Assembly (NCBI RefSeq): GCF_013391415.1
Contig: NZ_JACAXB010000026.1
Location: 62,001 to 126,000 of the forward strand
Reading direction: 5' to 3'
Origin: Aquitalea sp. LB_tupeE
GTDB lineage: Bacteria > Pseudomonadota > Gammaproteobacteria > Burkholderiales > Chromobacteriaceae
Length of the DNA: 64,000 nt
Part shown: in pieces, positions 62,141-64,000 of the stretch
Layout: each line of letters begins with the position of its first letter
Numbering within the stretch: position 1 is the first letter of the stretch
Notes under the pieces: generated by a model
What the model was told of the DNA's origin: nothing
What the model saw: the letters and a program-made list of their open reading frames with translations, nothing else
Databases searched by the model: none
Translations under genes and position numbers: made by a program

Positions 62141-63202
62141 ATGAACAGCAATTACAAAGCCACCCAGGCAGATTTTTACCATTACATGCGCGGCAGGTTG
62201 TTCAAGCCGGTCATGTTTCTGGAAGGCGCCTGCATTGTGTTCATCATTGCCAGCTTCCTGATGAACCCTTATCTGGCATCGGGTATCTCGCATGTCGAAG
62301 CCATCTTGCTAGCCTGCATCATGTTGATCAGTCTGGCCAAGGCCCTTTCGCCCAGCATCCTGTTATGGCGGGTGGGAACCTGCCTGTATTCGGTGGTGCT
62401 GATCCTGATTTTTGCGCTGGAAGTGCAGGACATGGCCGGGCGGGGCGACCCTTTCATCCTCCCCATCCTCATTTCCCTCTGGTTTTACAACGCCTTTGTC
62501 ACACCATCGAAGTATGACTGTCTGGGCATTGTTTGCCTTACCGGTACTGCTGCCAGCTATATCAGCGGCCAACACCTGCTGCAGGGGGTGGCTCCGGCGC
62601 TGTTCGCCTTGCTGGTGTTCGGCGTATTCGTGGTGGCCATCACCCTGAACCGCACCATGTTGGCCATGATGTACTCGATGTTTTTCATGCAGGATGAATT
62701 CCGGCGGCTGGCCGAAATCGACCCGCTCACTCGCATTGCCAACCGGCGCTCGCTGTTTGCCCACCTGGATGCGCGCTTGCCGGACAGCAAGGGGCTGCAC
62801 TGGTACTGGGTGCTGATTGATCTGGATGATTTCAAGCAGATCAACGACAGCCACGGCCACGCGGCGGGGGACCAGGTGCTGGTGTGTTTTGCCGACTTGC
62901 TGGAGCGGCTGAGCAAGCCAGCCTGTCCGGGGCGTATCGGTGGCGAGGAGTTCGGTTTGCTGCTGTGCCGGGCGTCGCTTACGGAAGTCGGGCAACTGCT
63001 GGAGCAATTGCAAACCGCCGCCGCCGAGGCCAGGCCCGGTGGGGTCAGCTTCAGTTTTAGTGCCGGGGTGGCGGCGTTTTCGTCCGGCCTGGCCGTCAGT
63101 GAAGTACTGCGCGCGGCGGACCAGGCCATGTATGAAGCCAAGCGCCTGGGTAAGCGTCAGGTAGTGTTTGCCCAGAATAACGCGGTCACGGTTCCGGCCT
63201 GA
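62141..63202 (+). CDS. Membrane-anchored GGDEF diguanylate cyclase
   Basis: The 353-residue protein starts MNSNYKATQADFYHYMRGRL and has about six membrane helices in its first 180 residues, then a GGDEF domain (DPLTRIANRRSLFAHLDARL, DLDDFKQINDSHGHAAGDQVL, RIGGEEFGLLLCR near residue 268). The GGEEF motif is compatible with cyclic di-GMP synthesis. The membrane part may be a sensor, with no recognised ligand. The upstream in-frame extension (to 61967) is Cys- and His-rich and unlikely to be translated. The GGDEF domain ends with the standard ADQAMYEAKRLGKRQVV. Confidence 0.88.
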   Translation: MNSNYKATQADFYHYMRGRLFKPVMFLEGACIVFIIASFLMNPYLASGISHVEAILLACIMLISLAKALSPSILLWRVGTCLYSVVLILIFALEVQDMAGRGDPFILPILISLWFYNAFVTPSKYDCLGIVCLTGTAASYISGQHLLQGVAPALFALLVFGVFVVAITLNRTMLAMMYSMFFMQDEFRRLAEIDPLTRIANRRSLFAHLDARLPDSKGLHWYWVLIDLDDFKQINDSHGHAAGDQVLVCFADLLERLSKPACPGRIGGEEFGLLLCRASLTEVGQLLEQLQTAAAEARPGGVSFSFSAGVAAFSSGLAVSEVLRAADQAMYEAKRLGKRQVVFAQNNAVTVPA

Positions 63203-63218
63203 GCAGGGCTGGCACAGC

Positions 63219-64000
63219 TTACGCTTGACGGTGTGTGGCCAGGTGCTGCGCAGCCAGTTCCCAGAAGCCTGCCACCAGGGCGGATGGCTTGCCCGGTGGG
63301 CGAATCAGCCCGATTTCCCAGCAGGCCGCCTCGCCCTCTAGCTGCACGGTGCGGACACGCTGTTGCCCCAGGCTGGTGGACGCCGGGATGATGCTCCAGG
63401 CAATGCCTGCCGCGGCAAGGGCAATGGCGGCCGGGAAGTCGCTGACGTTTTGCTGGCCTGCGCTGTGCAGTTGCGCGCTGGCCAGATAGTGCTGCACGTG
63501 GTCGTGATAGGCCGGTGCCTTGTCCCGTCCCACCAAGGCCAGCGGCAGGGCTGCCAAGTCTTGCAGGGTGCCGTCGGGTGGCAGTTCCGCTGGCAGCACG
63601 GCCATGAAGCGGTCTTGCAACACGGTAAGACAAGGCCAGCCGACCGGCGCGGGCAGGCGGCAAAAGCCCAGGTCCAGCCGTCCCTCACGCATGGCCTGCC
63701 ACTGATGGTGGCTGGACAGGTCGTTCAGCACGATCTGCACCTGTGGCCGCTGTTGCCGGAAGTGCGACAGCAGGGCGGGCAGCAAGGCATGAGTGGACGA
63801 GCCAAAGCCGATGCGCAAGCTCCCCGCCGTGCCAGCCTGTACCGCCTTGGCCTTGCGCAGCCAGATTTGTCCATCCTCCAGCCACTGACAGGCATCGGCA
63901 TGTAGGGCCTGACCCAGGCTGCTCAGCACGGTGCCACCGGCACTGCGTTCAAACAGCGCCGCACCAACCTCATCTTCCAGCCGTCGTATCTGTTTGCTCA
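63219..64000 (-). CDS. LysR-family transcriptional regulator (5' end outside window)
   Basis: The visible part of this minus-strand gene runs off the right edge. It starts with the end of the LysR helix-turn-helix (SKQIRRLEDEVGAALFER) and a linker, and continues with the effector-binding domain from GTAGSLRIGFGSSTHALLPALLSHFRQQRPQVQIVL. Later parts (MREGRLDLGFCRLPAP, FMAVLPAELPPDG) are typical of the LysR substrate-binding fold. It converges on the GGDEF gene with 16 bases between stops. Target and effector are unknown because the divergent neighbour is outside the window. Confidence 0.9.
   Translation of the reverse strand, partial: SKQIRRLEDEVGAALFERSAGGTVLSSLGQALHADACQWLEDGQIWLRKAKAVQAGTAGSLRIGFGSSTHALLPALLSHFRQQRPQVQIVLNDLSSHHQWQAMREGRLDLGFCRLPAPVGWPCLTVLQDRFMAVLPAELPPDGTLQDLAALPLALVGRDKAPAYHDHVQHYLASAQLHSAGQQNVSDFPAAIALAAAGIAWSIIPASTSLGQQRVRTVQLEGEAACWEIGLIRPPGKPSALVAGFWELAAQHLATHRQA

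Overview
The window looks like the chromosome of a GC-rich, denitrifying betaproteobacterium, most likely from the Neisseriales (Chromobacteriaceae type). This is inferred from gene content, protein style and the organisation of the nor, nir and nar genes. No rRNA or tRNA gene was seen that would settle the taxonomy.

Layout. Positions 1-3.9 kb hold an outer-membrane DUF1302 protein, a TPR/glycosyltransferase-like protein and an FKBP isomerase. Positions 4.1-10.2 kb hold leftward accessory genes of nitrogen-oxide metabolism: NnrS, an HPP/CBS membrane protein, a MarR regulator, DUF488, a Yip1-like protein, a polytopic membrane protein, DUF2249 and hemerythrin. Positions 10.3-17.2 kb hold a SUMT (probably serving heme d1 synthesis) divergent from norCB, norE- and norF-like genes, norQ, norD and a DUF3079 gene. 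Positions 17.2-22.9 kb are an AT-rich island opened by a decayed IS5-type element. It carries a 23-codon peptide gene, a HemW-like radical SAM enzyme, an MFS exporter, an S-adenosylmethionine-decarboxylase-like protein and a cytochrome P450. Positions 23.1-32.6 kb hold nirS, nirM, nirC, nirF, fused nirDL, fused nirGH, nirJ, nirN and a Dnr-type regulator. Positions 32.6-44.6 kb hold a Fur-box-controlled hydroxamate siderophore locus (TonB receptor, N-hydroxylase, MFS, acyltransferase, NIS synthetase, FhuF-like reductase, FhuCBD-like ABC importer). Positions 44.6-61.6 kb hold moaA, a PAS-GGDEF protein, narL, narX, narK1, narK2, a NIT-domain chemoreceptor and narGHJI. The window ends with a small membrane ORF, a GGDEF protein and a partial LysR regulator.

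How it works together. NarK1/K2 and NarGHI take up and reduce nitrate, with MoaA supplying molybdopterin and NarXL sensing nitrate/nitrite. NirS reduces nitrite to NO using heme d1 made by SUMT, NirF, NirDL, NirGH, NirJ and NirN, with electrons from NirM/NirC. NorCB removes NO. TTGAT-N4-ATCAA-type boxes precede norC, nirS and nirJ, and one-mismatch versions precede the hemerythrin unit and nnrS. The Dnr-type protein encoded after nirN is the obvious candidate to bind them.

The most novel item is the AT-rich island. It sits between nor and nir, differs from its surroundings in base composition, and has the architecture of an undescribed ribosomal-peptide-type (RiPP) pathway. The product and chemistry cannot be deduced from sequence alone.
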